A DNA stretch of 64,000 nt from Streptomyces lavendofoliae (GTDB taxonomy: Bacteria; Actinomycetota; Actinomycetes; Streptomycetales; Streptomycetaceae), in assembly GCF_014649735.1 (NCBI RefSeq), contig NZ_BMTP01000005.1, positions 124,001 to 188,000 on the forward strand. Direction: 5' to 3'. The notes under the pieces were generated by a model, which saw nothing but the letters and a program-made list of their open reading frames with translations, was not told where the DNA came from and searched no databases. Made by a program: the position numbers and the translations under genes. Positions 34,851 through 43,327 of this stretch are shown here, piece after piece. How positions within the stretch are numbered: position 1 is the first letter of the stretch; every line of letters starts with the position of its first letter.

Positions 34851-36476
34851 TCAGTCCAGGGGGTCCGGGGGCGAAGCCACCGGAAGCAGTTCCGCCCGCA
34901 TCGCCGCGCGCAGCCGCAGCGTGGCGACCAGGCGCTGGAACGCCTCCGACCAGTAGCCCCCCGCTCCGGGTGACGCGCCTTCGGGCTCGTCCGGGACGGC
35001 GGTCAGGACTTCCAGGCGGTCGGCCTGGCCCGGGTCGAGGCAGCGCTCCGCCAGTCCCATGACCCCGCTGAAGCTCCATGGGTAGCTCCCCGCGTCACGG
35101 GCGATGTCGAGCGCGTCGACCACCGCGCGGCCGAGCGGTTCGGCCCAGGGAACCTCGCACACGCCGAGCAGCTGGAACGCCTCCGACAGGCCGTGCGCCG
35201 CTATGAAGTCGGCGACCCACAGGGCTCGTTCGCCGTCGGGCAGGATGGACAGCAGTTTCGACCGCTCGGCCAGCGAGGACGTGCCCGGGCCGGTCGCCGG
35301 GGGTGTCGTCGGCGGGCCGAGCAGCGCACGGGCCCAGGCGGGGTCGCGCTGCCGGACCGCCGCGCGGCACCAGGCGGCGTGCAGCTCGTCGGCCCAGTCG
35401 TCGGCGACCGGCAGGGCGACGATCTCCGTGGCCGTACGGGCGCCCAGCCGCGCCGTCCATACGGCCAGCGGGGCGGCCTCGACGAGCTGGCCCAGCCACC
35501 AGGACCGTTCGCCCCGGCCCGTCGGCGGGTCGGGAAGGACGCCGTCCCGCTGCATGCCGGCGTCGCACTCGTGCGGGGCCTCGACCGTGATCGTCGCCTC
35601 CGCGACCGTGCGGTCCAGGTGCACGCAGGTGGAGGCGCGCTCGGCCATGCGGCGGGCGAACGCGGAGCGGGGCAGCGCGGAGAGCAGCTCGGCGGCGGTG
35701 GACCGGACGTTGCGGCTGCGGTCGGAGAGCGCCTCCTCCAGGAAGGGCTCGTCGGCGTCGGACAGTCCGGTGCGCAGCGAGTCGAGGAACATCAGCCGGT
35801 CCTCGGCGCGCTCGGACGGCCAGGTCGAGGCGAGCAGGGCCGCCGCGGCGTCCGGGTCGTGGGCCCGTACGGCGCCGAGCAGGGCGACCCGCTCGGCGAA
35901 CAGGCCCTCCTCCCACAGGCGCCGCACGGCGTCCGGGTCGGCGGGTTCCGGCAGCGCGGTCCCGCCCGGGGTGCCGCGCAGGGCGAACCGCCACTCGGGG
36001 TTGAGCCGGGCCAGCCACAGCCCGAGCGGCCCGGCGAAGACCAGTGCGGCCGGCCGCAGGTCGGTACGGGCCCGTGCCGCGTCCAGCAGCGCGGGCAGTA
36101 CGGACGCCGGCGCCCGGTAGTCGTGGGCGTTCGCGGCGGCCAGCCACTGCGGCAGCAGTTCCGTCAGGTCGGGGGCGCTGCCCCGGCGGCCGCCGCCGGA
36201 GGAGGTGCCGGACCGGTCGGCGAGCAGGTGGGCGAGCCGGCGCCGGGCCGCGTCGGGCAGCGGTGGCCGCCCGTCGTGCGGCGCGGGCTCCGGCAGGCCG
36301 GCCGCGGGCCCCGGCAGCAGCCCCGCCCTGCGGCGCACGGTGTGCAGCGCCGCGGCGTCCAGCAGCGCGACCGGCGCGTCCTTGCCGGGGGACCGTGCCA
36401 GGACGTCGTCGGCCGGCGCGCGGCGGTCGGTGCCGAGCAGCGCCGACGTGACGAGGTCTTCCCAGGTGGTGGTCAT
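34851..36476 (-). CDS. DUF5691 family protein
   Basis: Cytosolic protein of 541 residues, Leu/Ala/Arg-rich, with helical-repeat character. The conserved start is TWEDLVTSALLGTDRR. The centre has HEAT-like units (LLGAVRAHDPDAAAALL; SDRSRNVRSTAAELLSALP), and a C-terminal helical domain follows. It begins 15 bp after the SWIM-protein gene with GGAGG upstream, so the two are one operon. Function is unknown; its constant association with SWIM, MoxR and VWA genes suggests an adaptor or substrate-binding role in that system. Confidence 0.85.
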   Translation of the reverse strand: MTTTWEDLVTSALLGTDRRAPADDVLARSPGKDAPVALLDAAALHTVRRRAGLLPGPAAGLPEPAPHDGRPPLPDAARRRLAHLLADRSGTSSGGGRRGSAPDLTELLPQWLAAANAHDYRAPASVLPALLDAARARTDLRPAALVFAGPLGLWLARLNPEWRFALRGTPGGTALPEPADPDAVRRLWEEGLFAERVALLGAVRAHDPDAAAALLASTWPSERAEDRLMFLDSLRTGLSDADEPFLEEALSDRSRNVRSTAAELLSALPRSAFARRMAERASTCVHLDRTVAEATITVEAPHECDAGMQRDGVLPDPPTGRGERSWWLGQLVEAAPLAVWTARLGARTATEIVALPVADDWADELHAAWCRAAVRQRDPAWARALLGPPTTPPATGPGTSSLAERSKLLSILPDGERALWVADFIAAHGLSEAFQLLGVCEVPWAEPLGRAVVDALDIARDAGSYPWSFSGVMGLAERCLDPGQADRLEVLTAVPDEPEGASPGAGGYWSEAFQRLVATLRLRAAMRAELLPVASPPDPLD

Positions 36477-36491
36477 CGTGTCCTCCGTACG

Positions 36492-37844
36492 TCAGGTCAG
36501 CGGAACCGTCTCGGGCGTTTCGGGGGACCAGGCGGTCAGCGGGGTGAAGCCGCGGTGCCCGCACTCGCCGAACACCGTGACCGGCCTGCCGCCGGACACC
36601 GCGGCCAGCCGCCACAGGCCCGGGCCGCCGAGCGCGGCGGCCGTGACCGGCAGCGCGGAGCCGCCGTCCGCGTCGGCCAGCTGCCAGCCGCCGCCCGGGG
36701 ACGGCACGGGTATCACGCCGGTCAGTGTCACGGGCCAGGCGTCCAGCCACGGGTCCTCCCGCAGCGCCGTCCCGTACGCCGCGAGCGCGCCGGCCACGTC
36801 CCCGCCCGGTGGGTGCGCGGTGTCCGGCACCGGTGGCGAGAACTGTTCGCCGAGTTCGCCCCGCAGCCGGCCCGCGCCCGGGTACGGCCTGACCTCGGCG
36901 TCGACGACCGTCCCCACGGGCAGGGCGAGAGCGGGCGCGCGTCCGGCGGCACCGAAGGAGAGCAGCAGCGCCGTCCGTCCGCTGTTCCGCCCGTGGAGCC
37001 AGACACGACGGGTGGTCAGTTTGCCGTCCGGGGTGTCGTACTGGGCGAGTACCGACCAGTGGTCGCGCACGGCCGGGCCGTCGGCGGACGCCGTCAGTCC
37101 GACCCTCGTGCGGACCGTGGCGGCGAGCGGGTCCGGCAGCCGGTCGATGTCCAGCCACGCGCGGTCGAGCAGGTGCGTCAGGGCGCACTCCTCCAGCAGC
37201 CGAACCGGCCAGCCCGGCCCCGAGCCCGGTATCGCCCCCAGGTCCCTGACCCGGCCGGCCAGGCCCGGGGCCTGGGCGTCGACCATCCGGGCCGCGGTCT
37301 CCTCCCACAGCCCGTACCCCGACCGGTCGGCGGCGGCCAGCCCGCCGCGCAGCAGGTCGGCGAGGCGCTGCTCCAGCTCCTCGGCGCCGGCCGTGATCCG
37401 GGCGGCCCGCTGCTCGGCGCGGCGCCGCGCCGCCTCGGGGTCTCCGCTCCTCGCGGGCCCGCCGCCGTCCGCGCCCGGTCCTCGTCCGCCCGTCGCGCGG
37501 GCGCGTCGCCCCGCCAGCCACGGCTCCGCCCAGTCCGGCACCCCGGCGTCGGGCACGGCCTCCCCGCCGGCCGACCAGAGCAGCAGCAAACCCAGCGCGT
37601 GTTTGCACGGGAACTTCCGGCTCGGGCAACTGCACGAGTACGCCGGGCCCGCGGTGTCGACGATCGTGCGGTACGGCTTGCTGCCGCTGCCCTTGCACAG
37701 CCCCCAGACCGCCCCCGAGCCGTCGCTTCCGCCACCCGACCACGGCCCGGCCGTGCCGAGTTTGGCGCCCGCCCTGCGTGAGGCGTCGTCAGGAGCCAGA
37801 GCCAGCACCTGTTCCGCCGTCCAGCGCACCCCCTGCTGATTCAT
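36492..37844 (-). CDS. SWIM zinc-finger protein (YehQ-like)
   Basis: A 450-residue protein. The zinc finger is CxCx6CxH at Cys71, Cys73, Cys80 and His82, preceded by a WTAEQVLALAPDD block. An Arg/Ala-rich helical middle follows, then a C-terminal beta-rich domain (about 260-440) with repeated Gly/Pro loops. SWIM fingers bind DNA or proteins. The ATG lies 7 nt after a TACCGT -10 with no Shine-Dalgarno, implying a leaderless mRNA from a DNA-damage-type promoter. It is the first gene of an arm that also carries DUF5691, divergent from MoxR/DUF5682/VWA. E. coli YehQ holds the equivalent place. Confidence 0.88.
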   Translation of the reverse strand: MNQQGVRWTAEQVLALAPDDASRRAGAKLGTAGPWSGGGSDGSGAVWGLCKGSGSKPYRTIVDTAGPAYSCSCPSRKFPCKHALGLLLLWSAGGEAVPDAGVPDWAEPWLAGRRARATGGRGPGADGGGPARSGDPEAARRRAEQRAARITAGAEELEQRLADLLRGGLAAADRSGYGLWEETAARMVDAQAPGLAGRVRDLGAIPGSGPGWPVRLLEECALTHLLDRAWLDIDRLPDPLAATVRTRVGLTASADGPAVRDHWSVLAQYDTPDGKLTTRRVWLHGRNSGRTALLLSFGAAGRAPALALPVGTVVDAEVRPYPGAGRLRGELGEQFSPPVPDTAHPPGGDVAGALAAYGTALREDPWLDAWPVTLTGVIPVPSPGGGWQLADADGGSALPVTAAALGGPGLWRLAAVSGGRPVTVFGECGHRGFTPLTAWSPETPETVPLT

Positions 37845-37851
37845 GGGAACG

Positions 37852-37874
37852 ACGGTAGGTGCCCCCACTGACAA
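37852..37874 (-). promoter_or_regulatory. RecA-NDp/PafBC-type promoter of the SWIM-DUF5691 operon
   Basis: TTGTCAGTG, 8 nt, TACCGT is an exact match to TTGTCRGTG-N8-TANNNT. The -10 ends 7 nt before the SWIM ATG. Confidence 0.82.
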
Positions 37875-37974
37875 TCGGCTCTGACCAGCCGATTCGCTGG
37901 GCCGGCCATGAGTTGACTTTGCCTTCCCTTTACTGTTTTCTGCCTGTGACACCGTCAACTCACCGGGGGACCGC

Positions 37975-38397
37975 ATGAACCGCACCGCCCGCACCATCGC
38001 GTCGGCGCTCGTCGCCGGCGGCCTCGTCCTCGGACTCGGCGCCTGTTCCGAGATCGCCGACGAGGCCGCCAAGCAGGTCGACAAGGAAGTCAACGAGCAG
38101 TACGAGGTGACGTACGAGATCACCGGCAAGGGCATCGACTCGATCGATTACCACGTCGACGGCGGGGACGCGACGAAGCCGAAGATCGAGTCGGTGCGGA
38201 AGCCGGCGCTGCCGTGGAAGAAGACGGTGAAGCTCCGCGGTCTCCTGCCGCCCGGCGTGCTCCCGGTCGCCGTCGACCCGGCGGGCGTCGAGATGTCCTG
38301 CAAGATCATCTATCAGGGCAAGGTCATCAAGGAGCAGACGGCGAAGGGGATGGCCGCCGCGACCGGCTGTATCGCGGTCTCCCCGGTCGCCGGCTGA
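37975..38397 (+). CDS. MmpS-like lipoprotein
   Basis: Exported protein of 140 residues with a lipobox (LGLGAC, Cys23), so lipid-anchored on the outer face of the membrane. The rest is a beta-sandwich resembling the MmpS/MmpL transport-accessory family: a V-x-Y-x-V-D-G-G strand, the central LPWKK, and a C-terminal pair of Cys (SCKI, TGCIA) that could form a disulfide. GGGGGA lies 5 nt before the ATG. A TTGACT (37913-37918) and TACTGT (37931-37936) lie upstream but are too close together for a normal promoter. No MmpL partner is present. It sits between the two arms of the MoxR/VWA system; functional linkage is uncertain. Confidence 0.8.
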   Translation: MNRTARTIASALVAGGLVLGLGACSEIADEAAKQVDKEVNEQYEVTYEITGKGIDSIDYHVDGGDATKPKIESVRKPALPWKKTVKLRGLLPPGVLPVAVDPAGVEMSCKIIYQGKVIKEQTAKGMAAATGCIAVSPVAG

Positions 38398-38491
38398 CCC
38401 GGGGGCCCGAACGGCGCCCCGACAACGACGCGTTCCGCCCCTCGGCGCACCCGGACCACCGCCGGCCACCGTGATCAGCGGAAACGGCCGA

Positions 38492-38514
38492 TTGTCAGTG
38501 GCATGGTGCACGGT
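38492..38514 (+). promoter_or_regulatory. RecA-NDp/PafBC-type promoter of the MoxR-DUF5682-VWA operon
   Basis: TTGTCAGTGGC is followed, at 8 nt from TTGTCAGTG, by CACGGT. It matches the Streptomyces form TTGTCAGTGGC-N6-TAGGGT, except that the -10 begins with C and has C in place of G. It lies 46 nt before the GTG start. Confidence 0.72.
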
Positions 38515-38560
38515 GGATCCCACACCCGGTCGCACATGATCTGGAGGGGGATCCATCACC

Positions 38561-39688
38561 GTGCCCGCACCCACCGAAGCCACCGAAGAAGCCGTCGGAA
38601 CAACCGGCACCGAGGCCCTGCGCCCGCACGCCGAGGACGCGTTCGCGCACGAGCTGAAGGCACTGGCCGCGGCCGACGACCGCCCCCGGCCCGCCCGCTG
38701 GCGGCTGTCGCCGTGGGCCGTCGCCACCTATCTGCTCGGTGGCACCCTGCCCGACGGCACCGTGATCACACCGAAGTACGTCGGACCGCGCCGGATCGTC
38801 GAAGTCGCCGTCACCACCCTCGCCACCGACCGCGCCCTGCTGCTCCTCGGCGTCCCCGGCACCGCCAAGACCTGGGTGTCGGAGCACCTCGCCGCAGCCG
38901 TCAGCGGCGACTCCACCCTGCTGGTCCAGGGCACGGCCGGCACCCCCGAGGAGGCCATCCGGTACGGGTGGAACTACGCGCAGCTGCTCGCCCACGGACC
39001 CAGCCGTGACGCCCTCGTCCCGAGCCCGGTCATGCGCGCCATGTCCGACGGCATGACCGCCCGCGTCGAGGAGCTCACCCGCATCCCCGCCGACGTGCAG
39101 GACACCCTGATCACGATCCTCTCCGAGAAGACGCTGCCGATCCCCGAACTCGGCCAGGAGGTTCAGGCGGTGCGGGGCTTCAACCTCATCGCCACGGCCA
39201 ACGACCGCGACCGCGGTGTCAACGACCTGTCCAGCGCGCTGCGCCGCCGCTTCAACACCGTCGTCCTCCCGCTGCCCGCCACGGCGGACGCCGAGGTCGA
39301 GATCGTCTCCCGGCGCGTCGACCAGTTGGGACGCTCCCTCGACCTGCCCACGGCCCCCGAGGGCGTCGACGAGATCCGCAGGGTCGTCACCGTCTTCCGC
39401 GAACTGCGCGACGGCGTGACCACCGACGGCCGCACCAAGCTCAAGTCCCCGTCCGGGACGCTGTCCACCGCCGAGGCGATCTCCGTCGTCACCAACGGCC
39501 TCGCCCTCGCCGCGCACTTCGGCGACGGGGTGCTGCGCCCCGGAGACGTGGCCGCCGGCATCCTCGGCGCGGTCGTCCGCGACCCGGCGGCCGACCGCGT
39601 CGTCTGGCAGGAGTACCTGGAGACCGTCGTCCGCGAGCGGGACGGCTGGAAGGACTTCTACCGGGCGTGCCGCGAGGTGTCCGTATGA
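38561..39688 (+). CDS. MoxR-family AAA+ ATPase (YehL-like)
   Basis: Chaperone-like ATPase of 375 residues. Walker A is GVPGTAKT at 97-104 (Lys103). The Walker B position reads ARVEEL, so the usual Asp-Glu is Glu-Glu. Sensor 1 is FNLIATAND, the Arg finger SSALRRRFN, and a C-terminal lid domain follows. MoxR ATPases work with VWA partners to remodel or load metal or protein complexes. Its stop overlaps the DUF5682 start by 4 bp (ATGA), and the VWA gene follows, also overlapping, so the three are translated together. The GTG start has GGAGG 13 nt upstream. Confidence 0.93.
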   Translation: MPAPTEATEEAVGTTGTEALRPHAEDAFAHELKALAAADDRPRPARWRLSPWAVATYLLGGTLPDGTVITPKYVGPRRIVEVAVTTLATDRALLLLGVPGTAKTWVSEHLAAAVSGDSTLLVQGTAGTPEEAIRYGWNYAQLLAHGPSRDALVPSPVMRAMSDGMTARVEELTRIPADVQDTLITILSEKTLPIPELGQEVQAVRGFNLIATANDRDRGVNDLSSALRRRFNTVVLPLPATADAEVEIVSRRVDQLGRSLDLPTAPEGVDEIRRVVTVFRELRDGVTTDGRTKLKSPSGTLSTAEAISVVTNGLALAAHFGDGVLRPGDVAAGILGAVVRDPAADRVVWQEYLETVVRERDGWKDFYRACREVSV

Positions 39689-42084
39689 CGGCCGGGCCCA
39701 CCGGACCGCTGCTGCTCGGAGTCCGGCACCACGGGCCCGGTTCGGCCCGTGCGGTACGGGCCGCCCTCGACGCCGCCAAGCCCCCGGCCGTGCTGATCGA
39801 GGGGCCGCCCGAGGGGGACGCCCTGCTGCCGCTGGCCGCCGACGAGCGGATGACCCCGCCGGTCGCACTCCTCGCGCACGCGGTCGACGACCCCGGCCGC
39901 GCGTCGTTCTGGCCGATGGCCGAGTTCTCCCCCGAGTGGGTCGCCATCCGCTGGGCGCTCGACCACGGCGCGCCCGTCCGCTTCATCGACCTGCCCGCCG
40001 CCCACACCCTCGCCATGGCCGGGGACCCCACCTGGAGGGACGGCGAGGGCGAGGGCGCGGACGGCGGCGACGCCGGCGAACAGCGGCACGGACTGCGCGT
40101 CGACCCCATCGCGGTGCTCGCCCGGACCGCCGGGTACGACGACCCGGAGCGCTGGTGGGAGGACGTCATCGAGCACCGGGCCACCGGGGCCGCTCCCCAC
40201 GGGCCACCGGCCGGCACCGGATACGACCCGGTCGCGGTCTTCGCCGGTCTCGCCGACGCCATGACCGCCCTGCGCGAGACCTACGGACACGGGGGACACG
40301 ACCGCGACCTCGTCCGCGAGGCGTACATGCGCCTCCAGCTCCGCGCCGCGCGCAAGGCGCACGGAGACGGCGTGGCCGTCGTCTGCGGCGCGTGGCACGT
40401 GCCCGCCCTCGCCGCCGGGACCACCGTCACCGCCGACCGCGCCCTGCTCAAGGGGCTGCCCAAGGTGAGGACCGAGATCACCTGGGTGCCCTGGACGCAC
40501 CGCAGGCTCGCCCGGCACAGCGGCTACGGCGCCGGCATCGACTCGCCCGGCTGGTACGGGCACCTGTTCGGCGCCCCCGACCGGCCGGTCGAGCGCTGGC
40601 TGACCAAGGTCGCCGGACTGCTGCGCGACGAGGACCGGCCGGTCTCCTCCGCCCATGTCATCGAGGCCGTACGGCTCGCCGACACCCTCGCCGCCATGCG
40701 CGGGCGCCCCCTCGCCGGGCTGACCGAGACGCTCGACGCCGTACGGGCCGTGATGTGCGACGGCTCCGACGTGCCGCTCGGGCTCATCAGGGACCGCCTG
40801 ATCATCGGTGAGACGCTCGGAGAGGTCCCCGACGCCGCGCCCGCCGTGCCCCTGCAACGCGACCTCACCAGGCTCCAGCGCACCCTGCGCCTCAAGCCGG
40901 AGGCCTTCGAGCGGGACCTCGACCTGGACCTGCGCAAGGAGACCGACGCGGCGCGCAGCCTGCTGCTGCACCGGCTGCGGCTCCTCGGCGTCGGCTGGGG
41001 CGAGCCGGCCGCGGGGCGCGGCGGCACCGGCACCTTCCGGGAGAGCTGGCGGCTGTGCTGGGAGCCGGAGTTGCACGTCCGGGTCGCCGAGGCCGGGGTG
41101 TGGGGCACCACCGTGCTCGCCGCCGCCACCGCCAAGGCGGAGGCGGACGCCGGCTCGGCCGGTGCGCTCGCCGAGGTCACGGCCCTCGCGGAGCGGTGCC
41201 TCCTGGCCGGGTTGTCCGGCGCGCTGCCCGTGGTGATGAAGGCCCTCGCCGACCGTGCGGCGCTCGACACGGACGTCGGTCACCTCGCCCAGGCCCTGCC
41301 GGCCCTGGCCCGGTCCCTCCGGTACGGCGACGTGCGGTCCACGGACACCGCCGCGCTCGGCGGGGTCGCCACCGGCCTGGCCCTGCGGATCTGCGTCGGC
41401 CTGCCGCCCGCGTGCACGGGTCTGGACGCCGACGGGGCCGCCGAGATGCGCGGCCACCTGGACGCCGTCCACACCGCGATCCGGCTCCTGCCGGACGGGG
41501 GCACGGAGGACGTCACGGGCCGGTGGGCGGACGTCCTGGGCAGGCTGGCCGGCCGGGACACCGTCCCCGGCGTCATCCGGGGACGGGCCGCGCGGCTGCT
41601 CCTGGACGACGGACGGCTCCCGGAGGACGAGGCGGCGCGGTTGATGGGGCTCGCGCTCTCGCCCGGCACACCGCCCGCCGACGCCGCCGCCTGGATCGAG
41701 GGCTTCGTCGGCGGGGGCGGGTCCAACCCCGGCGGCGGCATGCTGCTCGTCCACGACGAGCGGCTCCTCGGGCTGGTCGACGCCTGGCTGACCGGGGTCC
41801 CCGCGGAGGCGTTCACCGACGTACTGCCGCTGCTGCGGCGCACGTTCTCCGCGTACGAACCGGCGGTCCGGCGCACGCTGGGCGAGCTGGTGCGGCGCGA
41901 CCCGGCGGGCGGGGGCCCGGCGCGCGCGCACACCGCGGTGCCCGGCTTCGCGGCCGGGCTCGACGAGAGCCGGGCGGACGCGGTGCTGCCGCTGCTGCGG
42001 CTCCTGCTCGGCACGCACCGAGGCACCCCGGGCGACACGGAAGACACCGACGACATGAGGTTGGGGGCGGGGAGCGGTGAGTGA
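39685..42084 (+). CDS. DUF5682 family protein (YehM-like)
   Basis: A large cytosolic protein of 799 residues. The conserved N-terminal domain opens LLLGVRHHGPGSARAV and contains VLIEGPPEGD and an FIDLPAAH block, with further His/Asp-rich conserved stretches such as CGAWHVPAL near residue 233. These resemble the TraB/ChaN-like haem/metal-hydrolase fold in layout, but I cannot assign activity. The C-terminal 500 residues are helical. It overlaps both neighbours, so it is an obligate member of the MoxR-VWA operon. Confidence 0.88.
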   Translation: MTAGPTGPLLLGVRHHGPGSARAVRAALDAAKPPAVLIEGPPEGDALLPLAADERMTPPVALLAHAVDDPGRASFWPMAEFSPEWVAIRWALDHGAPVRFIDLPAAHTLAMAGDPTWRDGEGEGADGGDAGEQRHGLRVDPIAVLARTAGYDDPERWWEDVIEHRATGAAPHGPPAGTGYDPVAVFAGLADAMTALRETYGHGGHDRDLVREAYMRLQLRAARKAHGDGVAVVCGAWHVPALAAGTTVTADRALLKGLPKVRTEITWVPWTHRRLARHSGYGAGIDSPGWYGHLFGAPDRPVERWLTKVAGLLRDEDRPVSSAHVIEAVRLADTLAAMRGRPLAGLTETLDAVRAVMCDGSDVPLGLIRDRLIIGETLGEVPDAAPAVPLQRDLTRLQRTLRLKPEAFERDLDLDLRKETDAARSLLLHRLRLLGVGWGEPAAGRGGTGTFRESWRLCWEPELHVRVAEAGVWGTTVLAAATAKAEADAGSAGALAEVTALAERCLLAGLSGALPVVMKALADRAALDTDVGHLAQALPALARSLRYGDVRSTDTAALGGVATGLALRICVGLPPACTGLDADGAAEMRGHLDAVHTAIRLLPDGGTEDVTGRWADVLGRLAGRDTVPGVIRGRAARLLLDDGRLPEDEAARLMGLALSPGTPPADAAAWIEGFVGGGGSNPGGGMLLVHDERLLGLVDAWLTGVPAEAFTDVLPLLRRTFSAYEPAVRRTLGELVRRDPAGGGPARAHTAVPGFAAGLDESRADAVLPLLRLLLGTHRGTPGDTEDTDDMRLGAGSGE

Positions 42085-43234
42085 CGACGAGCGACTGAGG
42101 CGCTGGCGCCTCGTGCTGGGTGGTGGCGAGGCCGACGGGACGGGGCACGCGCTCGCCGGGACCGACGCGGCCATGGACGGCGCCCTGGCCGCGCTGTACG
42201 GGGAGAAGAGCGGCCGGGGGCGCGGCGGACGGGACCGTTCGGCGGGGCTCGGGGCTTCGGCGCCGTCCGTGGCGCGCTGGCTCGGCGACATCCGCGCCTA
42301 CTTCCCGAGCACGGTCGTCCAGGTGATGCAGCGGGACGCGATCGACCGGCTCGGACTGTCCGCGCTGCTGCTCGAACCCGAGATGCTGGAGGCCGTCGAG
42401 GCGGACGTCCACCTGGTCGGCACCCTCCTCTCGCTCAACAAGGCGATGCCCGAGACGACGAAGGAGACGGCACGGGCCGTCGTGAGCAAGGTCGTCGACG
42501 ACCTGGAGGAGCGGCTGGCCACCCGCACCCGCGCCACGCTCACCGGCGCGCTCGACCGCAGCGCGCGCGTCAGCAGGCCGCGTCACCGGGACATCGACTG
42601 GGACCGCACCATCCGGGCGAACCTGAAGAACTACCTGCCGGAGCACGGCACGATCGTGCCGGAGCGGCTCATCGGCTACGGCCGGGCAGCGCGGTCCGTG
42701 AAGAAGGACGTGGTGCTCTGCATCGACCAGTCCGGGTCGATGGCGGCGTCGGTGGTGTACGCGTCGGTGTTCGGCGCCGTACTGGCGTCCATGCGGTCCA
42801 TCGCGACCAGGCTGGTCGTCTTCGACACGGCCGTCGTCGACCTCACCGACCAGCTCGACGACCCCGTGGACGTCCTGTTCGGCACCCAGCTCGGCGGCGG
42901 CACCGACATCAACCGGGCGCTGGCGTACTGCCAGTCGCAGATCACGCGCCCGGCCGACACCGTCGTCGTCCTGATCAGCGACCTGTACGAGGGCGGCATA
43001 CGCGACGAGATGCTCAAGCGGGTGGCGGCGATGAAGGCGTCGGGCGTGCAGTTCGTGGCGCTGCTCGCGCTCTCCGACGAGGGCGCCCCGGCGTACGACC
43101 GCGCACACGCGGCGGCGCTCGCGGCCCTCGGCGCACCGGCGTTCGCCTGCACCCCCGACCTCTTCCCGGAGGTGATGGCGGCGGCGATCGAGAAACGGCC
43201 ACTGCCCATACCGGACATGGCGCCCCATCAGTAA
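42077..43234 (+). CDS. VWA-domain protein (YehP-like)
   Basis: A 385-residue protein with an N-terminal helical region and a C-terminal von Willebrand factor A domain. The MIDAS metal site is complete: Asp217-x-Ser219-x-Ser221, Thr276 (GGGTD) and Asp302 (ISDLYEG). VWA proteins partner MoxR ATPases, presenting substrate or binding a client in an Mg2+-dependent way. The GTG start overlaps the DUF5682 stop by 8 bp, with GGAGC upstream. There is no signal peptide, so it acts in the cytoplasm. Confidence 0.93.
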   Translation: MSDDERLRRWRLVLGGGEADGTGHALAGTDAAMDGALAALYGEKSGRGRGGRDRSAGLGASAPSVARWLGDIRAYFPSTVVQVMQRDAIDRLGLSALLLEPEMLEAVEADVHLVGTLLSLNKAMPETTKETARAVVSKVVDDLEERLATRTRATLTGALDRSARVSRPRHRDIDWDRTIRANLKNYLPEHGTIVPERLIGYGRAARSVKKDVVLCIDQSGSMAASVVYASVFGAVLASMRSIATRLVVFDTAVVDLTDQLDDPVDVLFGTQLGGGTDINRALAYCQSQITRPADTVVVLISDLYEGGIRDEMLKRVAAMKASGVQFVALLALSDEGAPAYDRAHAAALAALGAPAFACTPDLFPEVMAAAIEKRPLPIPDMAPHQ

Positions 43235-43327
43235 CACCGGGCTTGCGCCACCGGGGCGGGTTCGTGCGAGCATCACCCCGACGTACGCGGAACGCGATGT
43301 TCCGCGCCGAGGAGGAAACCGCAGACC

